From positions 2,906,935-2,970,934 of the forward strand of contig JALMQS010000075.1 of assembly GCA_024734495.1 (NCBI GenBank): a stretch of DNA of 64,000 bases, in the 5' to 3' direction. Of the stretch, positions 22,667-33,099 are shown in pieces (the first letter of the stretch is position 1; every line of letters starts with the position of its first letter). The position numbers and the translations under genes were made by a program. The notes beneath the pieces were generated by a model, which was not told the origin of the DNA, did no database searches, and saw only the letters and a program-made list of their open reading frames with translations. This DNA comes from Forficula auricularia (taxonomy: Eukaryota > Arthropoda > Insecta > Dermaptera > Forficulidae).

Positions 22667-23337
22667 TGTAGGGATTATTATTCTAGGTGGCTTAAACCAG
22701 GTGAAGAAAGACTCAAGTATTTTCAATAATAATGGTTTATTAGATGCTTTTCGATAATAATAATATAACAAAATGCTTTATAAATGTAGAAATAAAACTG
22801 GAGATGTTCGTGTATCTTGAGTAGAAAAATACTTCTTCAAACTTGCTGGTTAAATCTTCGGTAAACTTATACTTGATGAACTGTTCTTGTCGGATGGTTA
22901 ATAGTAACTGCCTGTCTTCAACTTGGGAGACGATCTTTATAGGCGTTGAGTTGACATCTAGGGCTTCTGACGATAGGTCCTTGGAACAGCCAATCAGCGC
23001 ATCTGTTAATATGGCCAATCCGGGAGCAGCTGGTCGTCGCCGCTCTCGAGTGGTAACAGACTTTCACGGTGGCGCTGCGGGCGGTAGTGGCGCGCGCAGC
23101 TTGAGCGGTGGTGGGGGAGCAGCAATAGGGGAATGGACTCGTGCAGCTGAGGGGGTTGGAATGGGGAGTGAACTCTTCGCTTGAAGAGTGCGTGTAAAAC
23201 TTACAAATCTTGACGGTGCGTTGCCTGGTAAAATCTGCCAGGCTGCTGCTCAGATTGACGGAGGCGCGAGGTGGCTGGAATCAGGGCGGTGTCATGGTGT
23301 GTAGGACCAGGGCAAGTTGGCTTGGCTGGATCCCACA
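22667..23337 (-). mobile_element. Solo LTR (671 bp), minus orientation
   Basis: On minus it starts TGTGGGATCC and ends AATCCCTACA, giving the TG..CA ends of an LTR with a short inverted repeat, and TATA on both flanks may be a 4-bp target duplication. An AATAAA signal lies near its 3' end (minus, about 22742). The U3-like half (23000-23330) is GC-rich, unlike the AT-rich host. No gag or pol frame adjoins, so it is a solo LTR of a Gypsy or BEL-type element, or possibly an unrelated insertion. The apparent frames inside are not convincing proteins. Confidence 0.6.
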
Positions 23338-23344
23338 TATATAC

Positions 23345-24000
23345 AAATAAATAAATATATAATAACAAACAAACAAATAAATATATAATTTTTGCTCGTT
23401 TAATAAGAGTAGATAGAATTGTGATTTTCTTCATTCTCATATATGCATAAGGTGGGCATTTTAGTCTCCAAAACAAAACTTATGTCTCTGCTTATTTTTG
23501 TCCCCGACTGCTTCTAGATTTTTCTGAAAGTTATAAATAAAAAATAATAAAAATTAAACTGACCTACATGCTACTATAGTGACTCTATTGGGACATTGGA
23601 GACACGTGAGGCCCATCTGCCATTTTTAGTCGTATTTTAAGCTAAAATAATAGGGAAATTTAAGATAAAATTATTATTATTACCTTTTATTTTTAATTAA
23701 ATAATTTTTAATATGTGTAAAGAATGTGTTTTAAATATTAACTTTCTTAAATTTCTTAATATTTATAAATGGCGGATGACCCTACGTGTCGCCATTGTCC
23801 TTATAGAGTCACTGTACATGGTACTATTTTGCTATTTTTTTTTAAATAAAATGACTAATTTATTAATAAATTAACCAGAGAGCAGAGCACAAAACCCCTT
23901 GTATATTTTGTTGCAAAGAAGACGAAATTCATTCACCGAAATATCATATTGTAAACAATGATTTTCAAATACCTATGAAAAACAAAATGTTTATTATTTA
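23345..24000. other. Helentron-like tail, then AT-rich DNA without a gene
   Basis: 23380-23420 repeats TTTTTGCTCGTTTAATAAG from 22563, so the LTR split a Helentron-like tail. From 23420 to 24000 nothing recognisable was seen. Confidence 0.5.
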
Positions 24001-24124
24001 AATCATCATTGAGTATACAGTCCTAAGACTGGTTTGACGCAACCACCCGTCTCCATTCGGCTACTGTACCCCTCGCCACCTCTCTTAGGGCCAGTTGTAT
24101 GTCCGTTGGTATATTCTTTTTTAA

Positions 24125-24256
24125 ACGTTGACGAAGGGTGAAACCTTAAAATTCACCTTGTGCCCGGTGGGATGGCCAATCAGATGAACTTCCGTCATCT
24201 GATTGGCCATCCCACCGGGCACAAAGTGAATTTTAAGGTTTTCACCTCCTATCAAC
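24125..24256. repeat. Perfect short palindrome
   Basis: Arms of about 62 bp around 24191, containing GGCCAATCAGATGA and its complement and CCGGTGGGATGG. The plus frame starting at 24160 crosses it and looks accidental. Upstream at 24005-24100 is a stretch (CCTAAGACTGGTTTGACGCA) of the kind found in LINE 3' ends. Confidence 0.7.
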
Positions 24257-24562
24257 GTTTAAAAAGAGTTTACCAACCGACACCAACTGACCCTAAATGT
24301 CTTGCATCCCATATCCCCAATTATTTAGTTAAATATTCTAATCTGGGCCTTCCCCTTTTCTTTCCCACCTCCCCCTCCAAGATATTCCTAAGCAGTCTCC
24401 ATATCTCAGTCTGTGTCCCATCATCTAATACTCTATTATTTAAATGAAATTTTATTATTATTGAGTATCTACTACGTGGTTTAAAATGAGTGAGAATAAA
24501 AATAAATTATATTAAAAAAAAACTAAAATACATGCTTCTAAAAAGTACAAAATAATGTAATA

Positions 24563-24752
24563 AAGATAAGAGTAAATAAATATTTTATTTAATATGGATT
24601 TACTATGAGTTAAGGATACTGAGTCACTTATTTAACATTAAAATTAAAAAATTTTATATCTTTTAATTTTTTTAATTTTAATGTGAAATAAGTGATGACC
24701 ATCATAACTCTCATGTAAACCAATCAAATAATATTTATTTACTCTTATCTTA
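24563..24752. repeat. Imperfect palindrome
   Basis: AAGATAAGAGTAAATAAATA at the left mirrors TATTTATTTACTCTTATCTT at the right. AT-rich, no gene. Confidence 0.6.
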
Positions 24753-25624
24753 TAAGATGTTTCACCTTTTTAACACCACAATCTCTACTGATTATTAATA
24801 ATGTAGTTAATTAAAAAGTGTGGGGACTACCTTAAACATATCTCGAAAAATACTTATTTTACCTACCATTCTGCTTTTTCTTCTAAATAATTTATGTTTC
24901 TAGGAGAGGATGATCGAAAAAAATTAAAATTTTCAAAAAACTCATCACATGTGAAGACCTGGTTTAGAAAAAAAAATATCAAAATGATACAATTATCCCT
25001 TTTAAACTGGCAGCCATTTAAATTCTTTAAATAAAAATAACTCCAACGAGTAGATTTTATTAAAAAACATCAAGGAGAAATTTTGGTAGCCCATTTGATT
25101 TCCTATCGAATTCTATAACTCTCAAAACTAATGGTAAAAGAGCATGTACAATATTCCTAGCGGTTTTTCCTTGTGTACTCCTGAGAGATGGGCTCGTAAC
25201 TCGAAATATATATATATATATATATACAAACTGCGTCAGGCGTGCCTCCGGCACGCCATCTGCACCTTGGCCCTCCGGGCGGGTGGCCCTGGCGGGCAGC
25301 GTCTCGAGACGGCCAAAAGTTTGTTTGCAATATAATTTTGTTCAACTGTATTTTAATTAAATATACTCGTATTTTATTAATTAAAAATCAGCTTCAAGAA
25401 ATAATCTAACACATTGCGAAAGCAAAATAAAAAATTCTGAGTGTGTCAAGCTTACGCACGACGGAAGTGAAACTTCTAGTATTCCTCTCTCTCTTTTCAT
25501 TTCATTCTCTCTTTTTTTCTCTCTTACGTTAGTTTGAAGATTATAGGTTAAATAATTCAACGACGAAGCATAGATTTACTCTTTCTAATATTTTCTTATA
25601 CATGAATGAATTTTGATTTATGTA

Positions 25625-26340
25625 CAGTTCCAAAAATTCTTTTTAATGTTACATACAGCATTTTCATTTGTTTGAATGTTCAATAATAATTTTAGTGTTG
25701 AATGTGCTGTTTTTCCTCCGTCTAATAAAGTGGCAGCAATTCCAGATGATGTCATTTGTGCCAATATGAGCGAAATTAAAAATGTTTCCCTGTTCCACCT
25801 GGTGCATCAAAAAAAAGAAACCATCTTCTTGAGCAGCGACTGCATGCATAATTTTTGTTCTGGTAACAATTTTGGTTCATTTGCTTGAACATATGCATTT
25901 AAACCATCAACATTGTACGATTGTTCACGTTGCATATCGCGATTAAATAAATCACTTACTGGCCGATTAACTGATGGCATCCCTAATTTAATTAGTGGTT
26001 GATTCGAAATGATCATGCATAAATCTTCCAACTTAATCAAAGATTCATTATATATTTCTGGCGAGAAATTTATATCTGGATCTCCTCGAATTCTACGTAG
26101 AGCATGTAATACATCTTCACTCATTGAAGCCTTATATTTTCCCCATAATTTAGGCGGGTTGGTTGGAAAACACGTTGTCAATCAAAATGGCAAACAAAAC
26201 ATCGTTATTTGATCGTGGCGATGAACCGAGAGCAGCATGGGCAAGAGTTGTATCCCAATGCGAATCTTCTTCTAATAATGTCTCTAGGCGTGCACCATGA
26301 TTCGTTGTATGTAATGCACTGAGATACTGGGAAATGTATT
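25625..26340 (-). pseudogene. Helitron-type PIF1-like helicase fragment, frameshifted
   Basis: Three minus-strand frames in order give one PIF1-family helicase piece of the type encoded by Helitron transposons. 26340-26175 includes LETLLEEDSHWD; 26181-25820 includes MSEDVLHALRRI, FSPEIYNESLI, NRPVSDLFNRDMQRE and EPKLLPEQKL; 25808-25625 includes the Walker A DAPGGTGK, then SSGIAATLLDGGKTAHSTLK. Shifts lie near 26175 and at the 8-T run near 25810, and another just after Walker A (25784). The Rep domain and the rest of the helicase motifs are absent. Such a helicase would unwind DNA for rolling-circle transposition; this copy cannot. Confidence 0.85.
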
Positions 26341-26479
26341 TATAATAAGAAACATTGATTAAGATTTGGAATGTTTCTTTCCGACAGGCTCAGGTTAGCC
26401 AACTAATAACAATAAAATAATCACATATTAATAATATAAATTTTTCTTTTTACTTAAGAGAGAGTGGTGTATTTCTGTG

Positions 26480-27180
26480 AAACAGTTTAATTCTAAAGTT
26501 TAGGGAAAACAAAATATATCTATAATATAATCATAATACTTCTTCAAGGCCTTTGAGAACAATGAATTAACCCACACCCATTGTCTGCCTGGGTACAAAA
26601 AGAAAAGATAAACCTTTTTTAAAACCCCAATTGGCATTCTACCTGAGAATAATTAATTTAATTATGTAAAATCGTGTGAAATCAAATCAAACCGATTTGG
26701 CCCAAAATTTAGATAAACCATCTGGAGCACTAAACAAACATATGGTGTGAATATGGTTTCGATACGTTCAGTGGTTTAGGCATGGGTCGATCACGCACAT
26801 ACGTACTAAGGTTATATATATATAAAATTAAATTTACAAATTATGTCTGTATTCAAAATAGATTTTATTATCTTAAAAAAAGTTTCTGAAATTTTGATCT
26901 GACTACCTGTATACCCTTTCTTTTGTTAGAGGGGTTTCATTGTTTAAGACCTGACCTTTCAGGGCAGGGATAATGTATTGTTTGCTTGGCCCTTTTAGAG
27001 GCTCTATTTCTATAGATCTTATCTGTCAATCAATTAAATATAAAAATAAAAAATAAAATCAAACCGATTTGGCTCAAAATTTAGATAAACCATCCCCAGC
27101 ACTAAGCAAATATATGGTGTGAATATGGTTTCGATACGTTCAGTGGTTTAGGCGTGGGTCGATCAACATACACATACACA
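26480..27180 (+). repeat. Helentron-like pieces with a duplicated 120-bp block
   Basis: 26500-26640 repeats the CTTCTTCAAGGCCTTTGAGA and TTGTCTGCCTGGG blocks of 20950 and 22290. The block TCAAACCGATTTGG..ATTTAGATAAACCATC..GGTTTCGATACGTTCAGTGG occurs at 26685-26800 and again at 27058-27170. Confidence 0.6.
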
Positions 27181-27439
27181 CAAAGGATTTTATATATAGT
27201 GATAGATAAACTCCAACATATATTCGTTTTATTTGTGAAACCTACCTTGAAATTTTACTTACTTATTACAATCTTTAAGCTCAAGAAAAAAACTGTTATC
27301 GTTTATCTGATAGTTTTGGCATTTATACCTTTCTATAGGAAATTAAACGGGCTATCCAAAATACTATTGACGTTGTATATCAAAATTTACACTTTTTGAG
27401 TTATTTTCATATTCCTTGCAACTCTATTTTTAAGATTTT

Positions 27440-27760
27440 ATCTTATCTTATTATATTAAACGAGCAAATCTTGAATATACTATATATAGGTATATATCCG
27501 CGAGTTCTCGAAAACGGCTCTAACGATTTGGATGAAATTCACGGGTTCGACCTGCCACGGTCTCATCTTCGGCTAAGTTGTTTTTGATGGGTTTATGTTA
27601 ATTTCAATAATTATTCACATGTAGTTGTCTCGATAAAAATGTATATTTACATTTTATTCAATTTCCTTTTAATTATTAATTGGTTTTTTAATTTTAAATT
27701 CCACTAATAGATCATTACAAATCTTATTATATATATTAAAAGTTAGACAATTTAATTGAT
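27440..27760 (+). mobile_element. Helentron-like 5' region
   Basis: TTATTATATTAAACGAGC, then CTCGAAAACGGCTCTAACGA and GATGAAATTCACGGGTT, matches 18040-18310 for about 300 bp. No rolling-circle replicase is encoded. Confidence 0.5.
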
Positions 27761-28039
27761 TAAAAATCGAGTTTTGAATCCCACAAACGCATTTTTTTCT
27801 ATATTAGAATTCGGCAATTTAATTGATGAACTCGAAAATTGTTATTTAATTAAAAAATATTATTATACAGTATTTATTTATATACTAAGTCTTGAAATGC
27901 AAAAACTGGTTGAGGGGGCGAGGTTGGGGTGTAGGTGGTGGTAGATGTGAGGGTGCAGGAGGTGGAGTGAAGTGGTGGGTGTCTGGGGGCGTGGGGAGGG
28001 GGTTCGGGGATTAATATATAGCTTTTAACTGAAGCAAAA

Positions 28040-28545
28040 AGTTACCTAGCATCGCTCGGTGGGCAGGTACTTTTTATTATTTATTCTTTATAATTGAACG
28101 TGTTTACTAAAATAGTATTGCCACCCAAGTCTTTCAGATTCCTGGTGAATGCCAACATCCGCTTGAAAAGGATCGACTTCTTCAATTCTTCAATCCTGCA
28201 CTCCCAACATCTGATTGAAAAGGATCGACTTCTTCAATTCTTCAATTCTTCACTCCAACATCCGATTGAAAAGGATCAACTTATTCACTTCTTCAATCCT
28301 GACTCCAACATCTGATTGAAAGGGATCAACTTCTTCAATTCTGCACTAAAAGGCTTCAACGTGTATAAATAACATCGACTATTATCTGGACATCTCTTTA
28401 TAAACAAGGGTGAATTTTTATTTATATGACTGAATACCATGTTTTCAATAATTAACCAAAATGAAGGAAAGAAACTTTAGTTCCCATTCGTTATTAAAAT
28501 TGGCATCGCCTTCAAAGCGGGGGCATCGCAACTAGTATGATATAC
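28040..28545 (+). mobile_element. Helentron-like element with internal minisatellite
   Basis: At 28045 there is CCTAGCATCGCTCGGTGGG (hairpin-type end). From 28150 to 28345 four units of about 50-60 bp repeat ACATCTGATTGAAAAGGATC and ACTTCTTCAATTC. The far end reads GGCATCGCAACTAGT (28525-28540) after a GC hairpin, the kind of CTAGT 3' end seen in Helentron-associated elements. The 73-codon frame at 28094 is the minisatellite translated. Confidence 0.55.
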
Positions 28546-28646
28546 AAACATTTTTAGTTCTAACGTTTTAGTGTTTTATAATTTTTATTTTATGAAAAAT
28601 TCTTCTAGCCATTATTAAGGGTTATGAAAGGTCAGTGAGGAATAAA

Positions 28647-29236
28647 CTACGGTGCAAAAAATTGAGCCTAGCAATAAAAATGTTATTAAATAGCAAATTA
28701 TTTTTAAAATTTTTACAAATAATCATATAATTTGTTAAGAGGGGTGAACCGCGACCTAAAATCGTGTACACCTACTTCCACTTTCATTTTCCAAGTAGAA
28801 GATGACAATATATTATCTAATGAATTACAAAGACGGTGTACACCTAATTCCAATCGCGGTTCACCCCTCGATTTGTTCTATTAACTCTTAAAATAACATA
28901 TTCAATAAATATTCTTGATAATTTTTGAATTTTATAAAAAAAATATGTAAAATTAAATTAAAAGATACAATTATAAATTATCACACTTTCTTAATATCAC
29001 TTTACATTTAAAATAAAGTTTTAATAAAAGATCAAATTCCATTTGAAATATCAATAAAATGAATCATTTTGAATTAAGCATCATTGATAGAAAGATAAAA
29101 TATACAAAATGGATACGACAAGACTTTCAATAAGCAATCATTTCAATAATGTATGGTTACTTGTAAAATAATTAAAAATAATTTACTATTTAATAAAGCT
29201 TTTATTAGTGACTCGATTTTTTTGCATCGCAGTGTA
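28647..29236 (+). mobile_element. Tc1/mariner-like MITE
   Basis: Left end CTACGGTGCAAAAAATTGAG and right end GACTCGATTTTTTTGCATCG are mutual complements and match the ends of the element at 9587-11347. It lacks coding sequence and carries a nested 129-bp TIR element. Confidence 0.65.
28742..28870. mobile_element. Small TIR element nested in the Tc1-like MITE
   Basis: Same family as 13879-14043: GAGGGGTGAACCGCGA and complement at the ends. The flanks ATTTGTTA and ATTTGTTC are a 7-of-8 target duplication. Confidence 0.85.
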
Positions 29237-29664
29237 CAATGTGACATTCCCCCCTGTCTCTTCTCTCAGAGGGGAATCTCTTTTATTTGAACCTCGGACT
29301 GCTTCATCAAAATCCATTAAATTTACTTATCAGTCAATCACCAAAAACTACTTCAAACTTAATAATATTTAACACTTTGTTGAATGGTCGATCAGGCACT
29401 TCTATAATCTGATTTAAGCTTCGATTGGATGAGTGCGCTAGGTGTTTTTAATAATGATACTGATACAAGAAGAAGTTGCACCAAAAAGGTTCAACCTCTG
29501 TAGTCCGCGGTGGGCCCTTGAATCTTGGAAATAAGAAGAGATTTAGGGATTGGGTCGGAGTTGAAGGTATTCGTGGAGTGTCTTGAAAGATTGAAGGTTA
29601 TATGTTCTAGGAAAACGTTCGGAGGAAGAGAGTTCCAAAATATGGATTAATTAAATAATTCCAA

Positions 29665-29838
29665 ATGATTAATTTATAATTATTTATTGAAACAAATAAT
29701 TACAATATAAATACAACGTTTCGATCTACTTATTCTGGGATCGTTCTCATACTTGAGAACGATCGCAGAATAAGTCGGTCGAAGCGTTGTATTTATATTG
29801 TAATTATTTGTTTCAATAAATAATTATGAATTAATCAT
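29665..29838. mobile_element. Short palindromic element, arms about 82 bp
   Basis: Arms mirror around 29754 (CTTGAG) and contain ACAACGTTTCGATC; it resembles a further decayed version of the GAAACGTTG motif, with CAGAATAAG in place of CTGAAGAAG. Confidence 0.65.
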
Positions 29839-30444
29839 GTGTGATTTAAATAAAAATTCAAACTTTAATCAAATTAATCACAAAAATAAAAGCTTCAACA
29901 GCTTCATTACTAATTCCAAATGAATTTATCAACTCTCGAAGATGGGTCCAGCAGTAGGGTCAGAACCTCTTGATAATACTAGATAACTTTAGATTAATTT
30001 TCTAATTTAACTATGAGTGATCTAACACGAAAAATCTATCACAACAGAAAAAAAAATAATATTTAAAATATATTTTGAGAAAAAAATGAATTTATTGTAA
30101 TAAGAATAGATTTTGGTCCAAATTTTTTTTTAAAAATTAAAAAGATTTATCTAAAGTTTCGACAAATCAATTTGGAGAATTTCCTGAATCAATTTATTTG
30201 AAAATAACAATTTCACCAAGATCCCTTCTCTACAAATAATTACTTTTAGTGACTGGCATTTAAAAAATTTATTTATTGAATTTTTTTATTTTGAATTGAA
30301 ACAACGATATTAAAATTAATATAATGATGCTAGACCGGTTTTTTATATTTTAAATTTAATTTATGTTTAAAACGATATTAAAATTTAAATTTTTCTAAAT
30401 TAAAACATTTAGAAAATTAAGAAAATAATATTTTTAAAGGATTT

Positions 30445-30565
30445 TGAACAGCGAAAGTTAAATAATATGATAAATAATTTCTTATGTTAATTCTACATTT
30501 AGAAAATTATTTTTGGATTTTTTTTGGATTTTTTGAAAAGGAAAAATAAATTGAGCATCCGACAT
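30445..30565 (-). mobile_element. tRNA-derived SINE, family 2, head lost
   Basis: The body CGAAAGTTAAATAATATGAT..TTCTTATGTTAATTCTAC..AAATTGAGCATCCGAC matches 60650-60760 and 60955-61075 but breaks off where the tRNA-like head would begin. Confidence 0.6.
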
Positions 30566-30719
30566 CTTGAAATTTTCCTATCTCTAAATTTTTAATGAAT
30601 TTTAAATAGTTAATCAAATATTTAAAAAATATGTATATATTTCGATTTTTGTTTTTGTTAATTTAGAAATTTATATTATAAATACAAAACTAGTAATTCA
30701 AATAGCTAATTTCTAATTA

Positions 30720-31256
30720 TTATTTCTCAATAATGTTTTTGATAATGTGTGTTGTTGGTTGGTACAAATACTGAAATCTAGTCTTATTCGCTTTGTTTGT
30801 TTTCTTTAAGAGGGAATTATTAGTGAATTCAACAAATGATTTAGCTGCGAATATTTCGTTTCCTTCGAAAGCCCTATTAGCATTCGTATCGTTTCTATGA
30901 CCAAGATATACTTGTGGAGGAGGTGGATAAAAGTCCGTTTTAACTTGCTGTGGTTGTTGACTTGGCGAAGTATTATTATTCCCTCCTCCATTAGTATTAT
31001 TATTAGCCTCAGTTGGATTAGTGCAAATGAGTTCATGAAATGATATAAGGTGTCGCTTAAGATATAATTTGGTTTTGAAAGAGTATACTACAAAGTGGAC
31101 AGGCAACGGTCTGCGGATTATGTACTAGTCGTACATGTTGCCGTAAATTCGAAAGGTTGCAGATAGGACATGGCCGTGGATCGAGCGAGTGCAGTCTCCT
31201 CTGGTCAGCTTGGTTTGTTTCTGATGGAGACGTGTCCGATTGAGTACTGAGATTAC
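30720..31256 (-). CDS. C2H2 zinc-finger 3' exon, probably of a BTB-zinc-finger factor
   Basis: On minus, an acceptor (CCCAATTTCAG) opens at 31256. The frame gives NLSTQSDTSPSE, then a C2H2 finger CPICNLSNLRQH..H, then a second finger starting CPLCSILF. At about 31070-31078 the frame shifts by one base; past it the second finger completes as KTKLYLKRHLISFHE, followed by an Asn/Gly/Gln-rich tail and a stop at 30720. A finger pair on one 3' exon with a low-complexity tail suits alternative exons of broad/lola/tramtrack-type nuclear transcription factors, but no BTB domain is in the window. The shift is either real damage or a sequencing indel. Confidence 0.65.
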
Positions 31257-31849
31257 CTGAAATTGGGAAAAATTTAGAAAAATTGAGACCAGGCTCAGCG
31301 ATCGATCTGCCATGAAGGTGTCTCCATCAATCCCAGCGCCTGGTGGCGAAAATTTCCAGCGGCTATTGTGGAAAATCTCTTTTTCGAACAGATATGTGGA
31401 AGCTAAGGGAAAAAATGTTGTATGGCGATGGTGAACAGGTTTGGATATTCCTTCCGAATATATATCCAAAATTGTACCAAACTTTTTCTTGAAAAGTGAA
31501 TTCAAACTTAATTCTTTTATCAATTCAATCAGAGTATCATCTTGGGTTGGTGATCAATTGGTATTATCAAGTTTTTATTTTTTTCTTTAAACTTGCCTGA
31601 ACCTCGTTTTCTTCATTTGTTGCTACGTTCAAATATACTTTAAATTTGTCGTCGCTATCTCTAACGTCGCTCCTAGATTACGGACAAGTCTTATGGTTTA
31701 CGTTCCATTGTTAATAAGGGTTAAAAAAATATTTTTTTATTAACGCCTATATAAGTATATAAATAATCAATAAACTTACTTTATATTGGTCCATTCCAGT
31801 TAAACATATGTATAATTATTATAATAATGTTTCGTTTAACCTTTAACTT

Positions 31850-32505
31850 TTGGGGCATGGTGGAATAAAAATTGTCCCACCTTTTTGTTGCGTCAATATG
31901 TTTTTTCGAGAAGATTGGAAGTAGACTGATTGGTCTATATGATTTTAGATCCTCAACTCTTTTTCCAGGCTTAAGGATCATAATTATTTCAGCCACTTTC
32001 CACTGGGAAGGAAAGTAATTTATTCGAATTACTGAGTTGAACATTTGGCAGATGGCCATCCAGCAAGTTTGCGTTATTCCTTTTAATATTTTCCCAGAAA
32101 TTAGATCGTTCCCAGGCGAATTCTTGGGGTTGGTCTCTTTTCTGATTAGCTCAAAAATTTCTGAGGGCTTGAATTTTTTCATGTGAAGATCCATTTTGAA
32201 AGGAGAGGTGAGAAATTTTTTGATTTCTTCATCTGACTGGCTATTGTTGGAGAGTTGAAGGTAGGAAAGTTGAGGATAGGTGCAGGGTAAATTCCTGAGC
32301 TTTTTCTTCATCACACCGAGCCCAGTCATTTGTTAATTTTCTGATTGGAGGGTGGAATTCTTTTTCTTTTTTAAGCTTTCTGTAGTATTATTCCATAAGG
32401 AATAGTCAGTCTTTTTATTTGCGGATAGGTTTTTAAGGTAGTCATTGAATTGTCGGTTTTTTTCTATGTTCGGTGTTTCTTTTAAGTCCCTCTGTTTAGC
32501 AAGTT
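31850..32505 (-). pseudogene. Jockey-like LINE reverse transcriptase, fragment
   Basis: Minus frames give KTDYSLWNNTTESLKK, PPIRKLTNDWARCDEEKA, then SPGNDLISGKILK, YFPSQWKVAEIIMILKPGK and KSYRPISLLPIFSK, the linker and finger region of a Jockey-clade non-LTR reverse transcriptase. A frameshift lies near 32310. The catalytic YADD box and the endonuclease are missing. It abuts, head to head, a fragment of another LINE at 32507. Confidence 0.85.
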
Positions 32506-32506
32506 T

Positions 32507-33090
32507 TTGTTAAGTCCTTTCTTTCCAGATGATCTAATAGGTCTCATTAGAGAAATAAATATCGAAACTGAAACAAGAATAAAGACAGAAGAAGAATTAA
32601 CCGCACCGATCAAGGCTTCCGATGGAGTAAGACAGGGGGATTCTCTGAGTCCTGCTCTCTTCAATTTAATAATGGACGAGATTATAACAAAAGTAAAGGT
32701 CATGAACGGCTATAAGCTGTGAGATAATAAAATTAACATCATATGCTATGCTGACGACGCTGTACTTATTGCCGAATCGGAAATTATCCTGCAAAGATTA
32801 CTCCATAGGTTCAACATTACGGCTAAGAAAATATACCAATCTCAGTCGAGAAAACCAAATCACTTGTTGTTGCAAGAGAACCGATTCGATGTAAACTAGA
32901 ATTGGAAGGAAACATCATTGAACAAGTGATGTCATTTAAATACCTCGGATGTCACATCACCAGCGACCGAAATTTATACGAGTGAAAGAACAAACTATAA
33001 AGGGTTCAAAAAATCTGCATATCTTCGTGGTCTTGAGAAACCCATTCATGAGAATCCAAAATGAAGATATACAAAATGACTAAAGATATA
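32507..33090 (+). pseudogene. Non-LTR reverse transcriptase fragment with YADD box
   Basis: Plus frame: SDGVRQGDSLSPALFNLIMD, then (past a stop at 32722) ICYADDAVLIAESE and, after a shift, EKTKSLVVAREPIRC and QVMSFKYLGCHITSD. This is the palm and thumb of the widespread arthropod endonuclease-reverse transcriptase type. Stops at 32722 and near 32982 and frameshifts make it dead. A later piece of the same family lies at 41480-41710. Confidence 0.85.
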
Positions 33091-33099
33091 AAAACTTAA

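Noticed and set aside
22740..23476. GC-rich frames at 22843 and 23201 as a possible gene
   Set aside because: They lie across a solo LTR and its edge, lack splice or codon patterns and have low-complexity Gly/Ser/Arg text.
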